Positions 9,742 through 17,740 are shown, counted from the first letter of the stretch. The stretch: 64,000 bases of DNA from Enterococcus rotai (GCF_001465345.1 NZ_CP013655.1:2421554-2485553), one strand, 5' to 3'. The notes: generated by a model from the sequence alone, not told the origin. Translations and numbers: made by a program.

Positions 9742-10674
9742 ATGTATGATGTAATTATAATTGGAGCTGGACCAGCTGGTATGACTGCCGCTTTATATGC
9801 GTCTCGTTCTAATCTGTCAGTATTAATGATTGAACGTGGAGCACCAGGAGGTCAAATGAATAATACGGCTGAGGTTGAAAACTATCCAGGTTTTGACTCG
9901 ATCATGGGACCTGAACTGGCTTATAAAATGTACGAAAACGTTGAAAAATTTGGTACTGAAAATGCATACGGCATTGTAATGGATATCAAAGATCAAGGTT
10001 CTTATAAAGAAGTGATTTGTGATGATAAAACCTATCAAGCTAAAACAGTGATCATTGCAACAGGTTGTGAACATCGTAAATTAGGTGTTAAAGGGGAAGA
10101 AGAATTTGCAGGTCGTGGTGTTTCTTATTGTGCGGTTTGTGATGGCGCCTTCTTCCGTAATAAAAAACTTTTAGTGATCGGCGGCGGCGACTCAGCAGTT
10201 GAAGAAGCGATTTATCTAACTCAATTTGCATCAGAAGTTGTAATCGTGCATCGTCGTGACGAATTGCGTGCACAAAAAATCATCCAAGATCGTGCGTTTG
10301 CTAATGAAAAAATTTCTTTTGAATGGAATACCGTTTTAGAAGAAATTGTTGGAAATGATATGGTTGTAACGGGTGGACAATTAAGAAATATCTTGACAGA
10401 TGAAGTGAAAGAAATCGACGCGGACGGTGTGTTTATCTACGTCGGACTTGATCCATTGACTGAACCATTCAAAAAAGCTGGATTAACAAATGCTGAAGGC
10501 TGGATCGAAACAGATCAAGATATGAAGACAAGTATGCCAGGTGTTTTTGCCATTGGGGATGTCCGTGAAAAAACATTACGCCAAATCACGACAGCGGTTG
10601 GCGAAGGCGGAATTGCAGGCCAACAAGTGTATAAATATATTGAAGATATGACAGAGGCGGAAGAAGTTAAATAA
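9742..10674 (+). CDS. trxB: Thioredoxin reductase
   Basis: NADPH-dependent flavoenzyme that reduces thioredoxin. The 310-residue protein has an N-terminal FAD site (IIIGAGPAGMTAALYASR), the redox-active pair in SYCAVCDGAFF, a NADPH site (LLVIGGGDSAVEEAIYL) and the C-terminal FAD-binding GVFAIGDVREKTLRQI. ATG at 9742 follows GGAGGGTG. An upstream in-frame ATG at 9709 lacks a ribosome site. Single gene with its own promoter and terminator. Confidence 0.96.
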   Translation: MYDVIIIGAGPAGMTAALYASRSNLSVLMIERGAPGGQMNNTAEVENYPGFDSIMGPELAYKMYENVEKFGTENAYGIVMDIKDQGSYKEVICDDKTYQAKTVIIATGCEHRKLGVKGEEEFAGRGVSYCAVCDGAFFRNKKLLVIGGGDSAVEEAIYLTQFASEVVIVHRRDELRAQKIIQDRAFANEKISFEWNTVLEEIVGNDMVVTGGQLRNILTDEVKEIDADGVFIYVGLDPLTEPFKKAGLTNAEGWIETDQDMKTSMPGVFAIGDVREKTLRQITTAVGEGGIAGQQVYKYIEDMTEAEEVK

Positions 10675-10716
10675 TCAATCCTTTTATTGAAGCATGATTA
10701 TTCTGTTGACTGACCA

Positions 10717-10762
10717 AGATCTAGGTCAAAGCTTGATAAGTTTTGACTTAGATCTATTTTTA
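10717..10762 (+). terminator. Terminator after trxB
   Basis: AGATCTAGGTCAAA pairs with TTTTGACTTAGATCT, followed by ATTTTTA. Confidence 0.85.
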
Positions 10763-10786
10763 TACGATTAAATAGGAGTGAATGGG

Positions 10787-11179
10787 ATGAGTCTTAATGT
10801 AAAAGCAATCGAAGAAATCGTCAATAATGAAAAAAATGCGGGCGGATTTTCCGAGTTGATTCGTGATTTTAAAAAGATCGGCGTTGAGAAATATGAGTAT
10901 TTGGTAGAAGCGGGCGTCTATCGCTACTATGATGAGGCGTCATCTATTGAAATCCAACTGAATGGTAAACCTAAAACGGTTGCTGTGACAGAGTCTTCTG
11001 CAGAAATAAAAAATGCAGTTTTAAAAGCACAAGCAGGTGACATTACCTTTGAAGAATTCACAGAGCTTGCTGGAGTTGCAGGAGTAGCTTATTGGCGGAC
11101 AGATTTAGTGGCTATGCAGGTGGATTATTTTGGTCAAAGTGGCGAAATTTTGTTAAGTGAACCAATTCCAGAAGTTTAG
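10787..11179 (+). CDS. DUF1398 family protein
   Basis: A 130-residue protein matching the DUF1398 pattern: FSELIRDFKKIGVEKYEYLV, then the YRYYDEASSIEIQLNG region, and GVAGVAYWRTDLVAMQVDYF near the C-terminus. The family includes E. coli YbcV and has no established function. ATG at 10787 is used because TAGGAG is 7-8 bases upstream; a GTG at 10778 overlaps that site. It is transcribed alone. Confidence 0.8.
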   Translation: MSLNVKAIEEIVNNEKNAGGFSELIRDFKKIGVEKYEYLVEAGVYRYYDEASSIEIQLNGKPKTVAVTESSAEIKNAVLKAQAGDITFEEFTELAGVAGVAYWRTDLVAMQVDYFGQSGEILLSEPIPEV

Positions 11180-11217
11180 ATTGTCCCTTTCGGATTAGGA
11201 AAGCAATTATGTTAATA

Positions 11218-11246
11218 GTGATGAGAAATGACGTCATCATTTTTTA
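11218..11246 (+). terminator. Terminator after the DUF1398 gene
   Basis: TGATGA and TCATCA pair around a 9-base loop and are followed by six T. An outer pairing AATAGTGAT/ATCACTATT can enclose it. Confidence 0.7.
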
Positions 11247-11289
11247 TCACTATTGTTATAGTAACTGAACAGAAGATACTGATTAGACG

Positions 11290-11589
11290 TTACTCGTCTT
11301 TTTTATTAAAATGAGTCACTACTTTTCTTTCACGATCTAACTTTTCGATTTTTGCTTGTTCAGCTTCCATCAGACGGATAAATTCTGTAAAAAAAGCGTG
11401 GAACAAGTGACCGCTTGCGTAGTATTCTTTGATTACTTTTTTCTTGTTGATCGGGCCTGTTCGGAATTGGAAGAAATGATCTAACACAGCAAGAGGTTCT
11501 TGCCAAGACTGTAAATGATCTAATAAATCTTGTAAATCAGTAATATCTTGATAGGGGATTGCTTTGAGGTTATGTAGCTCTTTTTTCAT
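11290..11589 (-). CDS. Hypothetical protein, 99 residues
   Basis: Starts at MKKELHNLKAIPYQDI with AAAGGAGAG 8 bases upstream, so longer readings of the frame are not needed. It is predicted to be mostly helical and soluble: LQDLLDHLQSWQEPLAVLDH, then KKVIKEYYASGHLFHAFFTE and a basic tail. I do not recognise a family. A 9 bp GC-rich hairpin (11612-11639) stands just before its ribosome site. Confidence 0.65.
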   Translation of the reverse strand: MKKELHNLKAIPYQDITDLQDLLDHLQSWQEPLAVLDHFFQFRTGPINKKKVIKEYYASGHLFHAFFTEFIRLMEAEQAKIEKLDRERKVVTHFNKKDE

Positions 11590-11953
11590 AATGGTTCTCT
11601 CCTTTTTTTTGAAGCGCTGAATTTCGTGCTTCAGCGCTTTTGAATGTACGCAGTGACGTAGGCAAATTTTTGAGGTAAAACAAAAAAACGTTATTGGAGC
11701 AATCAGTGAGAAAAAGTTGCTTTGAATCACGAAGAACAGAGTGATTTGATGATGAAAAGTACAAGGACTATGAAATAGTCGTTGCTTCTTCTTTATCTAA
11801 TCAAATGTTCAATGTGCGATTATCACTTTTTATCGTCCTAAAACTACCAATACCGCCATCAATTATCTAGAAAAAGTGTGCAGACTTTATAAAGTACATG
11901 ATTTTAACAAAATGGACTAGAAAATTCCAGTAAAATTAGGTACAATAAAGAAT
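11590..11953. other. Intergenic stretch upstream of the LXG locus
   Basis: Contains the hairpin AAGCGCTGA/TCAGCGCTT (11612-11639). It also holds a copy of a sequence repeated upstream of mgtA: TTGCTTTGAATCAC (11717-11730) followed by GATGATGAAAAGTAC (11748-11762). No supported gene. Confidence 0.5.
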
Positions 11954-12059
11954 GCTAGGACTTTGTGCTAGCAATTGGCAACTTGTATAGATAGATACCA
12001 CTGTCTATGCAAGGCTTCATCAGTTGGTTGTCGCCAAGTGATGAAGTGCCTTTTTTTGT
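11954..12059 (+). ncRNA. Structured small RNA, copy 1
   Basis: About 105 bases. A 5' hairpin GCTAG/CTAGC is followed by TTGGCAACTTG and a stem CTTGTATAG/CTATGCAAG. It ends with a terminator-like hairpin GGCTTCATCA/TGATGAAGTGCC and seven T. The loop of that last hairpin contains GCCAA, complementary to the upstream TTGGC, giving a pseudoknot. A TACAAT box stands at 11941-11946 and could be a -10. I know no named family for it. Confidence 0.6.
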
Positions 12060-12234
12060 TTTAATTTGAAGTGAACCTCCTTTACTTGAATTTGTAGAAT
12101 AGAAAAAACGATATCAGGAAATTTCCCAATATCGTCAACAATAGTCTCTAAAAATCATCTACCACTTCTACTCAAACAACCCAAAAGTTAACAAACCTAT
12201 AGCAAAATAGGAAACTTTAGGTGTAATAAAAGAA

Positions 12235-12340
12235 GCTAGTACATGTTACTAGTACTATTGGCAACTTGTTTGGGCAGATACCACTGTCGTTACAAGGCTT
12301 CGATTATCTGGTTGTCGCCAAATAATGAAGTGCCAATTTA
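12235..12340 (+). ncRNA. Structured small RNA, copy 2
   Basis: Same architecture as copy 1 with paired changes. There is a 5' hairpin around GCTAGTACATGTTACTAGT, then TTGGCAACTTGT, a CTTGT/ACAAG stem, and a 3' hairpin TTCgATTAT/ATAATGAA closed by GGC/GCC with GCCAA in its loop. A TGTAAT box lies at 12222-12227. The T tract is poorer (AATTTATTTTA). Confidence 0.58.
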
Positions 12341-12529
12341 TTTTATATTCTGTTTTGAACAGCTTGCTTAAAGAGGAGCTGTTTTCTTCGTTCTATTCTA
12401 CTTTCTAAGTATATACGAAAAGAATACGAACACGCAACTTAATTTTTCTCGTAACCCCTATTAAATAACACGAAAAAGTGCTCCCTTATATATAAGATAA
12501 AATAACAGAAAAAAATATTTTTATTATGC

Positions 12530-12559
12530 AAATTGTAAGTCATCGACTTGCAATTTTTT
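12530..12559 (+). terminator. Hairpin with T run upstream of the LXG operon
   Basis: AAATTGTAAGTC pairs with GACTTGCAATTT across a 3-base loop, followed by TTT. It may insulate the LXG operon from upstream transcription. The rest of 12341-12603 is AT-rich with no gene seen. Confidence 0.55.
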
Positions 12560-12603
12560 GTTGTACAATGAAATTTAAGTTAGAGGTATTTTTAAATATG
12601 TGA

Positions 12604-12632
12604 TTTACTTCCATTTTTTATTAAGATATACT
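12604..12632 (+). promoter_or_regulatory. Promoter of the LXG operon
   Basis: TTTACT (12604-12609), a 17-base spacer and TATACT (12627-12632), 40 bases before the first gene. Confidence 0.6.
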
Positions 12633-12672
12633 TGATATTAGGGTTGAAAAAAATATAAAGGAGTATGAAAAA

Positions 12673-12945
12673 ATGATTGATATTAATGCTGGTGAAATTC
12701 AAAATCAGGCAACCAAGATTGGTCAAGCCAACGATAAATTAACAATCTCCCAAACGGTGACTTTTTCTTCTGGGACAACGGTGCCAGGAAATAGTTTAGC
12801 AAACAGTACTTTTGAAAAATTAAAAAGCTCTTCCTCAACCATTCAACAACTGTTAAACCGTGATACTGCCAATATTCAAAGTGCAGTTGCGGCCTTTAAA
12901 CGAGCGGATACACAAGTTCAACAACTGTTTAAATCACCTTTATAA
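12673..12945 (+). CDS. Small T7SS effector-partner protein (TIGR04197/DUF3130, Lap-like)
   Basis: A 90-residue WXG100-sized helical hairpin protein rich in Ser, Thr and Gln (NSTFEKLKSSSSTIQQLL, then AAFKRADTQVQQLF). It fits the TIGR04197/DUF3130 family encoded directly before LXG toxins. In characterised streptococcal and staphylococcal systems such proteins bind the LXG domain and guide it to the type VII secretion ATPase. ATG at 12673 follows AAAGGAG. It is the first gene of the toxin operon. Confidence 0.82.
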   Translation: MIDINAGEIQNQATKIGQANDKLTISQTVTFSSGTTVPGNSLANSTFEKLKSSSSTIQQLLNRDTANIQSAVAAFKRADTQVQQLFKSPL

Positions 12946-12994
12946 CAGGTTCTAGATGAACGAGTGTACCCAGTTTTTATACGAGGAGGAAACA

Positions 12995-13360
12995 ATGAAA
13001 GAGGAAGAGATTCGAAAAAGACGAATAGAAAATGAAGAAAGACAAGAAGAAAACACCGAAGTAACGATGTTATTAGAGCGGAAAATAGAAGATTGCGGTC
13101 AATTATATGCAAGTGAACGTCATCATAATGAACGAGTGATGGCTTATTTTTACCGACAAGAAGAAGGCACTTTTTTTGAAGAGATCATTGAAGATGCCCG
13201 AATCGAAGAACGTCGATTTTTTGAGGAAATAACTGACGGACAAGAAACGTTAGCCAAGAATAAAAGACAATTAGAAGAGCAGTCCGAAACCTTGTATGAA
13301 GCAGAATTACAAGCGATCAGAGAGGAGGAAGATGCCCATGGTCAAAATGGTGATTGGTGA
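12995..13360 (+). CDS. Coiled-coil T7SS partner protein (DUF3958-like)
   Basis: A 121-residue, very Glu/Arg-rich, almost wholly helical protein (EEIRKRRIENEERQEENTE, EEIIEDARIEERRFFEEI). In size, composition and place between the DUF3130-like gene and the LXG gene it matches the second LXG-associated helical partner (DUF3958). ATG at 12995 follows GAGGAGG. Its last 23 bases overlap the LXG start, so the two are translationally linked. A DNA copy of its 3' end recurs at 17888. Confidence 0.75.
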   Translation: MKEEEIRKRRIENEERQEENTEVTMLLERKIEDCGQLYASERHHNERVMAYFYRQEEGTFFEEIIEDARIEERRFFEEITDGQETLAKNKRQLEEQSETLYEAELQAIREEEDAHGQNGDW

Positions 13361-14801
13361 AGTTCAAACCCAAACAGAACAAATCAAAGCATTTGGTAAA
13401 ACATACAGCCAGGCACTGGAATCTGTCTCAAGCGCAACCCAAGGTATTCTCTTGGTTGTTGGCATGAGCGGTCAAGGAATGGATAGTATAAAAAACTATA
13501 TTTCAAGCACGTATCCAGCTTTGTGTAAGGCCGTTATCCTCCACAGCGAAGCAACAGTTCAAGCCAATGAGCAATATTTAGAGGGATACACGTCGCAATG
13601 CGGCAGTGAAGATTTGGATTCAGAGGAATTACAAGATCAAATCAACGAAGCAGATAGATTAATTCAAGGGTTTCAATCCTCAAAAGACAGCTTTGCCCAA
13701 GCGAAACGAGGATTATCAGAAGACAGCTCAAAATTGATGGGGATGATTTTCCAAGCTGCGATCAATAATATGGATGCAGGAATTACCCGAAATCAAGCGA
13801 AGAAAGCAAAAATAGAAGAAAAACTCCGTAAGTTTTTGGCATTTTGTGAAAAGTCTCCGAGCTACTTCGATGGGCTGAAAGGTTCAGAAGAACTAATGAC
13901 AAAAGGGATGCAGGCGCTAGGCGTTGACGGTTCAGGAAATGTTGGCGCAGGAAGTTGGAATGGCAAAGGATTTTCTTTAAAAGATACTGCTTGGATCAAG
14001 GATGTAAATAAGAATTGGAATGATCGCGTTGAAAGACGGGATAAACAACTATTAGAGGGTTGTAAGATTATCCGTGTCTTTGATGATAGATTTGGAACAG
14101 ATCGCTACATGATTGAGAAAAATGGTTATCGTTATGCATTGAATGAGGACGATTTATCAGCAGATTTAAAGAAATTAATCAAAAAATACGGCTTAGATGT
14201 GTTAGAATTAAGTCCAACAGAGATGACAAAACGAGTCAATGATTTCCAGAAAAGTGGACGAGATTATTTTAGTGGTGATAAAGTTGGAATGCCAGGCTTT
14301 GGTGCTTTAGCACATGGACAAGATTTTATGGGGAAAATGCAAGAATCAGGTCTGTGGGATGCGATGTGGGCGCTTGGATTGACAGGAGCTGCGGTGAGGA
14401 ATGCGCAGATTTATGATAAGAAAATTAGCGGACCCAAAATGAATAATAAAAATACAAATGATTTTGCTACAGAATTATTTTTACCAGATGAGTATTATAA
14501 AAATAATTACTCACCTATGGATGGCATTCCTAATAGTAGAATGGAATTTAACAGGTTAGGCTCTAGTGGTAGTATTGAGAGATCTATTGTAATTTATGAC
14601 AGTCAAGGGAAACAAAGTATGAGAATAGATTTTTCAGATCATGGTAATTCTCTCCATCATACAAATCCGCACATTCACGAATATAACTGGTTTGATAGAG
14701 GAAGAGCAGCGAATGAAACAAAATATTTCTTAGATGAAAATGGCCTATTTAGGCCTGGGACAATAAATAAAGATACTAATACCATTCAATTTTTAGATTA
14801 A
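13338..14801 (+). CDS. LXG-domain polymorphic toxin (type VII secretion substrate)
   Basis: A 487-residue protein starting at the second ATG of ATGCCCATGG (AGGAGG 9 bases upstream). Residues about 1-200 form the helical LXG secretion domain. A middle region (about 200-360) holds RYMIEKNGYRYALNEDDLS, LSPTEMTKRVNDFQKSGRDY and WALGLTGAAVRNAQIY. The C-terminal ~120 residues after KKISGPKM are the variable toxin tip, with HHTNPHIHEYNWFDRGRAA suggesting a His-based catalytic site. I cannot name the tip family. The middle region recurs in two downstream cassettes. No type VII machinery is in the window. Confidence 0.88.
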   Translation: MVKMVIGEVQTQTEQIKAFGKTYSQALESVSSATQGILLVVGMSGQGMDSIKNYISSTYPALCKAVILHSEATVQANEQYLEGYTSQCGSEDLDSEELQDQINEADRLIQGFQSSKDSFAQAKRGLSEDSSKLMGMIFQAAINNMDAGITRNQAKKAKIEEKLRKFLAFCEKSPSYFDGLKGSEELMTKGMQALGVDGSGNVGAGSWNGKGFSLKDTAWIKDVNKNWNDRVERRDKQLLEGCKIIRVFDDRFGTDRYMIEKNGYRYALNEDDLSADLKKLIKKYGLDVLELSPTEMTKRVNDFQKSGRDYFSGDKVGMPGFGALAHGQDFMGKMQESGLWDAMWALGLTGAAVRNAQIYDKKISGPKMNNKNTNDFATELFLPDEYYKNNYSPMDGIPNSRMEFNRLGSSGSIERSIVIYDSQGKQSMRIDFSDHGNSLHHTNPHIHEYNWFDRGRAANETKYFLDENGLFRPGTINKDTNTIQFLD

Positions 14802-14822
14802 ATATGTTAGGAGAGTAAATTA

Positions 14823-15245
14823 ATGAAAAAATATATCAAAAACTATGACAAGGTACAAAATAAGAGAGATATTGAATTAGGGTGGTATGATAAACAAATC
14901 ATGCGAATAGATTTTTGTATAGAAGAGAATATTTTTAATGAAAAGCGTACAATCTTGAATGTAGATACTAAAATTGCTAATAAGACTAACAAACAAATTT
15001 TGCTAGAAAAGTTTAGATTTGTAAATGTGAGAAATTTATCTTTAAAAGAAGTTAACTATTCTCCCATCGATAGTCTTATTATAGAAGATATGAAAGATAC
15101 TGGGCGTGACTATTCTGAGGATATGCGTTTTCATGTACATGATGATAGTGGTTATGGTGAAAAGGAAGGATATAACTATATTAGTTTCTATTGTGAAAGC
15201 ATCGAGGCAATTGACTTAGTAGAATTTCCTTATTCAGATTTCTGA
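14823..15245 (+). CDS. Candidate immunity protein for the LXG toxin
   Basis: A 140-residue soluble acidic protein, 21 bp after the toxin, with TTAGGAGAG as ribosome site. It contains beta-rich stretches (RTILNVDTKIANKTNKQILL, NYISFYCESIEAIDLVEF). No family recognised. Its role is inferred only from position directly behind the toxin tip. Confidence 0.6.
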   Translation: MKKYIKNYDKVQNKRDIELGWYDKQIMRIDFCIEENIFNEKRTILNVDTKIANKTNKQILLEKFRFVNVRNLSLKEVNYSPIDSLIIEDMKDTGRDYSEDMRFHVHDDSGYGEKEGYNYISFYCESIEAIDLVEFPYSDF

Positions 15246-15248
15246 ATT

Positions 15249-15326
15249 ATGAATAAAGGAAGTTGTGGACGTTGTAAATCTTATCATGAAGTTAGTGTAT
15301 ATGGTAAAGGTTCGTTACAAAATTAA
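15249..15326 (+). pseudogene. 25-codon remnant
   Basis: MNKGSCGRCKSYHEVSVYGK followed by five codons and a stop. It begins 3 bp after the immunity gene and has no clear ribosome site. The CxxC pair suggests debris of a zinc-binding immunity gene. Weak call. Confidence 0.3.
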
Positions 15327-15344
15327 AAAATATGAATTATTAAG

Positions 15345-15380
15345 CGGTGCTAGTACAAAATTGCTAGTACCGTCTTTTTC
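15345..15380 (+). terminator. Terminator between LXG unit and first orphan cassette
   Basis: CGGTGCTAGT pairs with GCTAGTACCG around ACAAAATT, followed by TCTTTTTC. A near copy stands at 17850-17884; each lies just before a block of LXG-homologous DNA. Confidence 0.85.
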
Positions 15381-16008
15381 ATAAAAAATAAATTATTAAA
15401 TGTACTAAAATTAAGTCCAACAGAGATGTCAAAACGAGTGAATGATTTCCAAAAAAGTGGACGAGATTATTTTAGTGGTGATAAAGTTGGAATGCCAGGG
15501 TTTGGTGGTTTCGCACATGGACAGGATTTAGCAGGAAGGGTGCAGGAATCCGGACTTTGGGATGCGATGTGGGCAGTTGGATTAACTGGCGCTGTGGTGA
15601 GGAATGCGCAGGTTTATGGTAAGAAAGCTGGTGGTGTTGATATTCCAAATACAGATGTTGGAGTGGTTCAATCAAGGCTTAATTTAGCTGAAAATCCAAC
15701 AAGATTTAGTCCTTCAAATAATGCTGGAATGAAACATGTTAGAGATAGACATTTTGATTCCGATACTGAAAAATGCTGGACAATTTTCAGTATCGGAATC
15801 AAAATTGAAATCTATACTGCAATCAAAAAAAGTTGTAGATACTCCTGTAGTTAATTTAGGTGAAGGGAGATTTGAAAGAGTAGTAAATATTGGCGAAAAC
15901 TTAGGAACTGTAAAACCTAGTTTAGGTGGAGAAAAAACAACTTGGTTAAAAGTAATAACAGATAAAGCGGGAAATATTATCACTTCTTTTCCGATACCCA
16001 AACCATAG
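15381..16008 (+). pseudogene. Orphan LXG toxin tip cassette 1, frameshifted
   Basis: From 15381 the frame matches the middle of the LXG toxin (LKLSPTEMSKRVNDFQKSGR to GLTGAVVRNAQVYGKK). It then changes to a different tip with GMKHVRDRHFD. After 15751 the original frame runs into unrelated sequence and stops at 15854. The true continuation, QFSVSESKLKSILQSKK to GGEKTTWLKVITDKAGNII, is in the +1 frame and ends at 16008. A perfect inverted repeat (15751-15805) sits at the break. There is no start codon with a ribosome site and a terminator lies upstream, so it looks silent. Tip family not recognised, though the His/Arg pattern suggests a nuclease. Confidence 0.8.
15751..15805. repeat. Perfect 22 bp inverted repeat inside the toxin tip
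   Basis: Left arm 15751-15772 and right arm 15784-15805 are exact reverse complements over 22 bases, separated by 11 bases. The right arm encodes the conserved-looking QFSVSESK segment. The left arm, a reverse copy, lies where the frame is lost. Confidence 0.95.
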
Positions 16009-16017
16009 GAGGTTATT

Positions 16018-16503
16018 ATGAATAAAAGTATTATAAAAATTTATGATAGTTTTGATAAAAGTGAGTTAAATATATTTTTTGATAATCTAATTAAATTTGT
16101 AAATAAATATGATTCTGAATTTCAAAAACATACGTCATTGGAATATTTAAACTCAATAAAAAAATTTAAATCGCAAGATTTTATTTTGGGTCATTCAGAT
16201 GACAGCCTTGAGCTTGGTATATCTTTTTATAAAAAGAAAATTGAAGAAAATCAGGATGAAGAAGCTACTTGTAATCAAGTTTCATCGTTAATATGGGCTT
16301 TAAGCGCATATATGACTGATGAACTGTGCCCAATCTGTTCTGAAAGTAATTTAAGGTTGACAGTAATGAAGCAAGAGGAAAATCAAATTGTGAAATTTTG
16401 TGATGAATGTCTCTCGACCATTATTAATGATAACTATGTTAAAATCGAAGGAGAATTAATTCCAGCATCTAAAAAAATGGTGGAATCATATTTGGAAATT
16501 TAA
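16018..16503 (+). CDS. Candidate immunity protein with zinc-binding cysteines
   Basis: A 161-residue protein starting 9 bp after the frameshifted tip, with GGAGG as ribosome site. The N-terminal two thirds are helical and charged. The C-terminal part holds CPICSES and CDEC, a four-Cys zinc knuckle. Position suggests it is the immunity partner of cassette 1, kept intact although the toxin tip is broken. Family not recognised. Confidence 0.6.
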   Translation: MNKSIIKIYDSFDKSELNIFFDNLIKFVNKYDSEFQKHTSLEYLNSIKKFKSQDFILGHSDDSLELGISFYKKKIEENQDEEATCNQVSSLIWALSAYMTDELCPICSESNLRLTVMKQEENQIVKFCDECLSTIINDNYVKIEGELIPASKKMVESYLEI

Positions 16504-16509
16504 TAATTA

Positions 16510-16600
16510 TTTACTATCTGATTGGCGTCGGATAGTAAAGCCTTGACTAGTAAGCTGTAACTCGCTAATCAAGTTGCCAATAGCTAACAAAAGCTAGCTG
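16510..16600 (-). ncRNA. Structured small RNA, copy 3 (minus strand)
   Basis: Read on the minus strand: TACGAT (16606-16611), hairpin AGCTAGC/GTTAGCT, TTGGCAACTTG, a stem CTTGATTAGC/GCTTACTAGTCAAG, then TTTACTATC, a GCCAA loop and GATAGTAAA. Same plan as copies 1 and 2, with different but still paired stem sequences. The closing GGC/GCC pair and T run of copy 1 are missing. It lies downstream of and antisense to the end of the cassette 1 immunity unit. Confidence 0.55.
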
Positions 16601-16635
16601 TATTTATCGTACAAAAATTCATAGATAAACGATTG

Positions 16636-16670
16636 AACTGTATCAGTGAAGATGGACTGATGCAGTTTCT
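16636..16670 (+). terminator. Hairpin upstream of orphan cassette 2
   Basis: AACTGTATCAGT pairs with ACTGATGCAGTT, followed by TCTTTG. A weak T tract makes termination uncertain. Confidence 0.5.
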
Positions 16671-17348
16671 TTGTTTATCAAAAAATACGGCTTAGATGTG
16701 TTAGAATTAAGTCCAACAGAGATGACAAAACGAGTCAATGATTTCCAGAAAAGTGGACGAGATTATTTTAGTGGTGATAAAGTTGGAATGCCAGGCTTTG
16801 GTGCTTTAGCACATGGACAAGATTTTATGGGAAAAATGCAAGAATCAGGTTTGTGGGATGCGATGTGGGCGCTTGGATTGACAGGAGCTGCGGTGAGGAA
16901 TGCGCAGATTTATGATAAGAAGGTTAGTGGGGCGAATGGTACGGGAAATGGAGCAAATAGCCCCAAAAATGTTGCATTACATGAAAAATACAAAGATGTT
17001 TTAGGGATTACTGAAAAAGCTAATCCTCTCGTTGATAGTTTAAGAGAAACTGGTAGATTGCCAGATAATTTTGTATCGAAAGATTTAGCAATTGAAAAGG
17101 GATGGAGGCCAGGGAAAGCCCTAGAAAATTATGTTTCAGGAGGACAAATTGGAGGAGATGTTTATCAAAATAGTACTAAAATTTTGCCAGAAGTTCCTGG
17201 GAGAGTTTGGCGTGAAGCAGATGTAGGTTTGATAGGAGACATGTCACGTGCTAAACAACCTGGAACAAGATTACTTTACTCAAATGATGGTTTGCTCTAT
17301 ATAACAACAGACCACTATAAAACAATGCATTTTATTGGTAATTATTAG
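16671..17348 (+). CDS. Orphan LXG toxin tip cassette 2: barnase-family ribonuclease
   Basis: From 16677 (ATC AAA AAA TAC) the sequence repeats the toxin middle region almost exactly up to about 16928. It then switches to a new tip. The tip is a barnase-type RNase: LPDNFVSKDLAIEKGWRPGK, GGQIGGDVYQN, GRVWREADVGL with the general-base Glu, RLLYS and TTDHYKTMHFI with the catalytic His. The frame can open at a TTG at 16671, but no ribosome site or secretion domain is present, so it is probably a silent spare tip. The barstar gene follows 21 bp later. Confidence 0.88.
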   Translation: MFIKKYGLDVLELSPTEMTKRVNDFQKSGRDYFSGDKVGMPGFGALAHGQDFMGKMQESGLWDAMWALGLTGAAVRNAQIYDKKVSGANGTGNGANSPKNVALHEKYKDVLGITEKANPLVDSLRETGRLPDNFVSKDLAIEKGWRPGKALENYVSGGQIGGDVYQNSTKILPEVPGRVWREADVGLIGDMSRAKQPGTRLLYSNDGLLYITTDHYKTMHFIGNY

Positions 17349-17369
17349 AAATTATAGGAGTGAGAAAAT

Positions 17370-17663
17370 ATGTGCGATTCAACAAAAAAGGAAGTTATTA
17401 TAGATTTAAAAAATGTATCAACTAAAGAGAATTTACAGGTTTTATTAAAGGAAAAGCTTGATTTTCCTGATTATTATGGCGAAAACTGGGATGCTTTTTG
17501 GGATACTATAACTGGTTTAGTTGAATTACCGGAAAAAATAATATTTGAACATTGGTCAGATTTAGAAAAGTCTATTCCAGATGAAGCAAATTCTTTAAAA
17601 GAAATGCTTCATAACTTTAATAAAAAATACCCTATGATGAAATCTGAAATAAAGTATAAATAA
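17370..17663 (+). CDS. Barstar-family immunity protein
   Basis: A 97-residue acidic protein with the barstar core: a beta strand (EVIIDLKNV), helix (NLQVLLKEKLDFPDYYGENW) and DAFWDTITGLVELPEKIIFE. In barstar the Tyr and Asp residues of the YYGENxDAxWD helix plug the barnase active site. Directly downstream of the barnase-like tip, with TAGGAG as ribosome site. It could protect against barnase-type toxins of kin even if the local tip is silent. Confidence 0.92.
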   Translation: MCDSTKKEVIIDLKNVSTKENLQVLLKEKLDFPDYYGENWDAFWDTITGLVELPEKIIFEHWSDLEKSIPDEANSLKEMLHNFNKKYPMMKSEIKYK

Positions 17664-17694
17664 AAAAGGTACTGTATTATTTGAGTGGTATAAT

Positions 17695-17736
17695 AACTTC
17701 AAAAAGTTAGATTTTTTGGTCTAACTTTTTGAAGTT
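17695..17736. terminator. Perfect 17 bp hairpin after the barstar gene
   Basis: AACTTCAAAAAGTTAGA and its exact reverse complement around TTTTTTGG. Symmetric, so it could act on either strand. Confidence 0.65.
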
Positions 17737-17740
17737 GATT

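Noticed and set aside
11590..11764. Extension or alternative frames upstream of the 99-residue minus-strand gene
   Set aside because: The ribosome site AAAGGAGAG just before 11589 decides the start; upstream codons cross a GC-rich hairpin.
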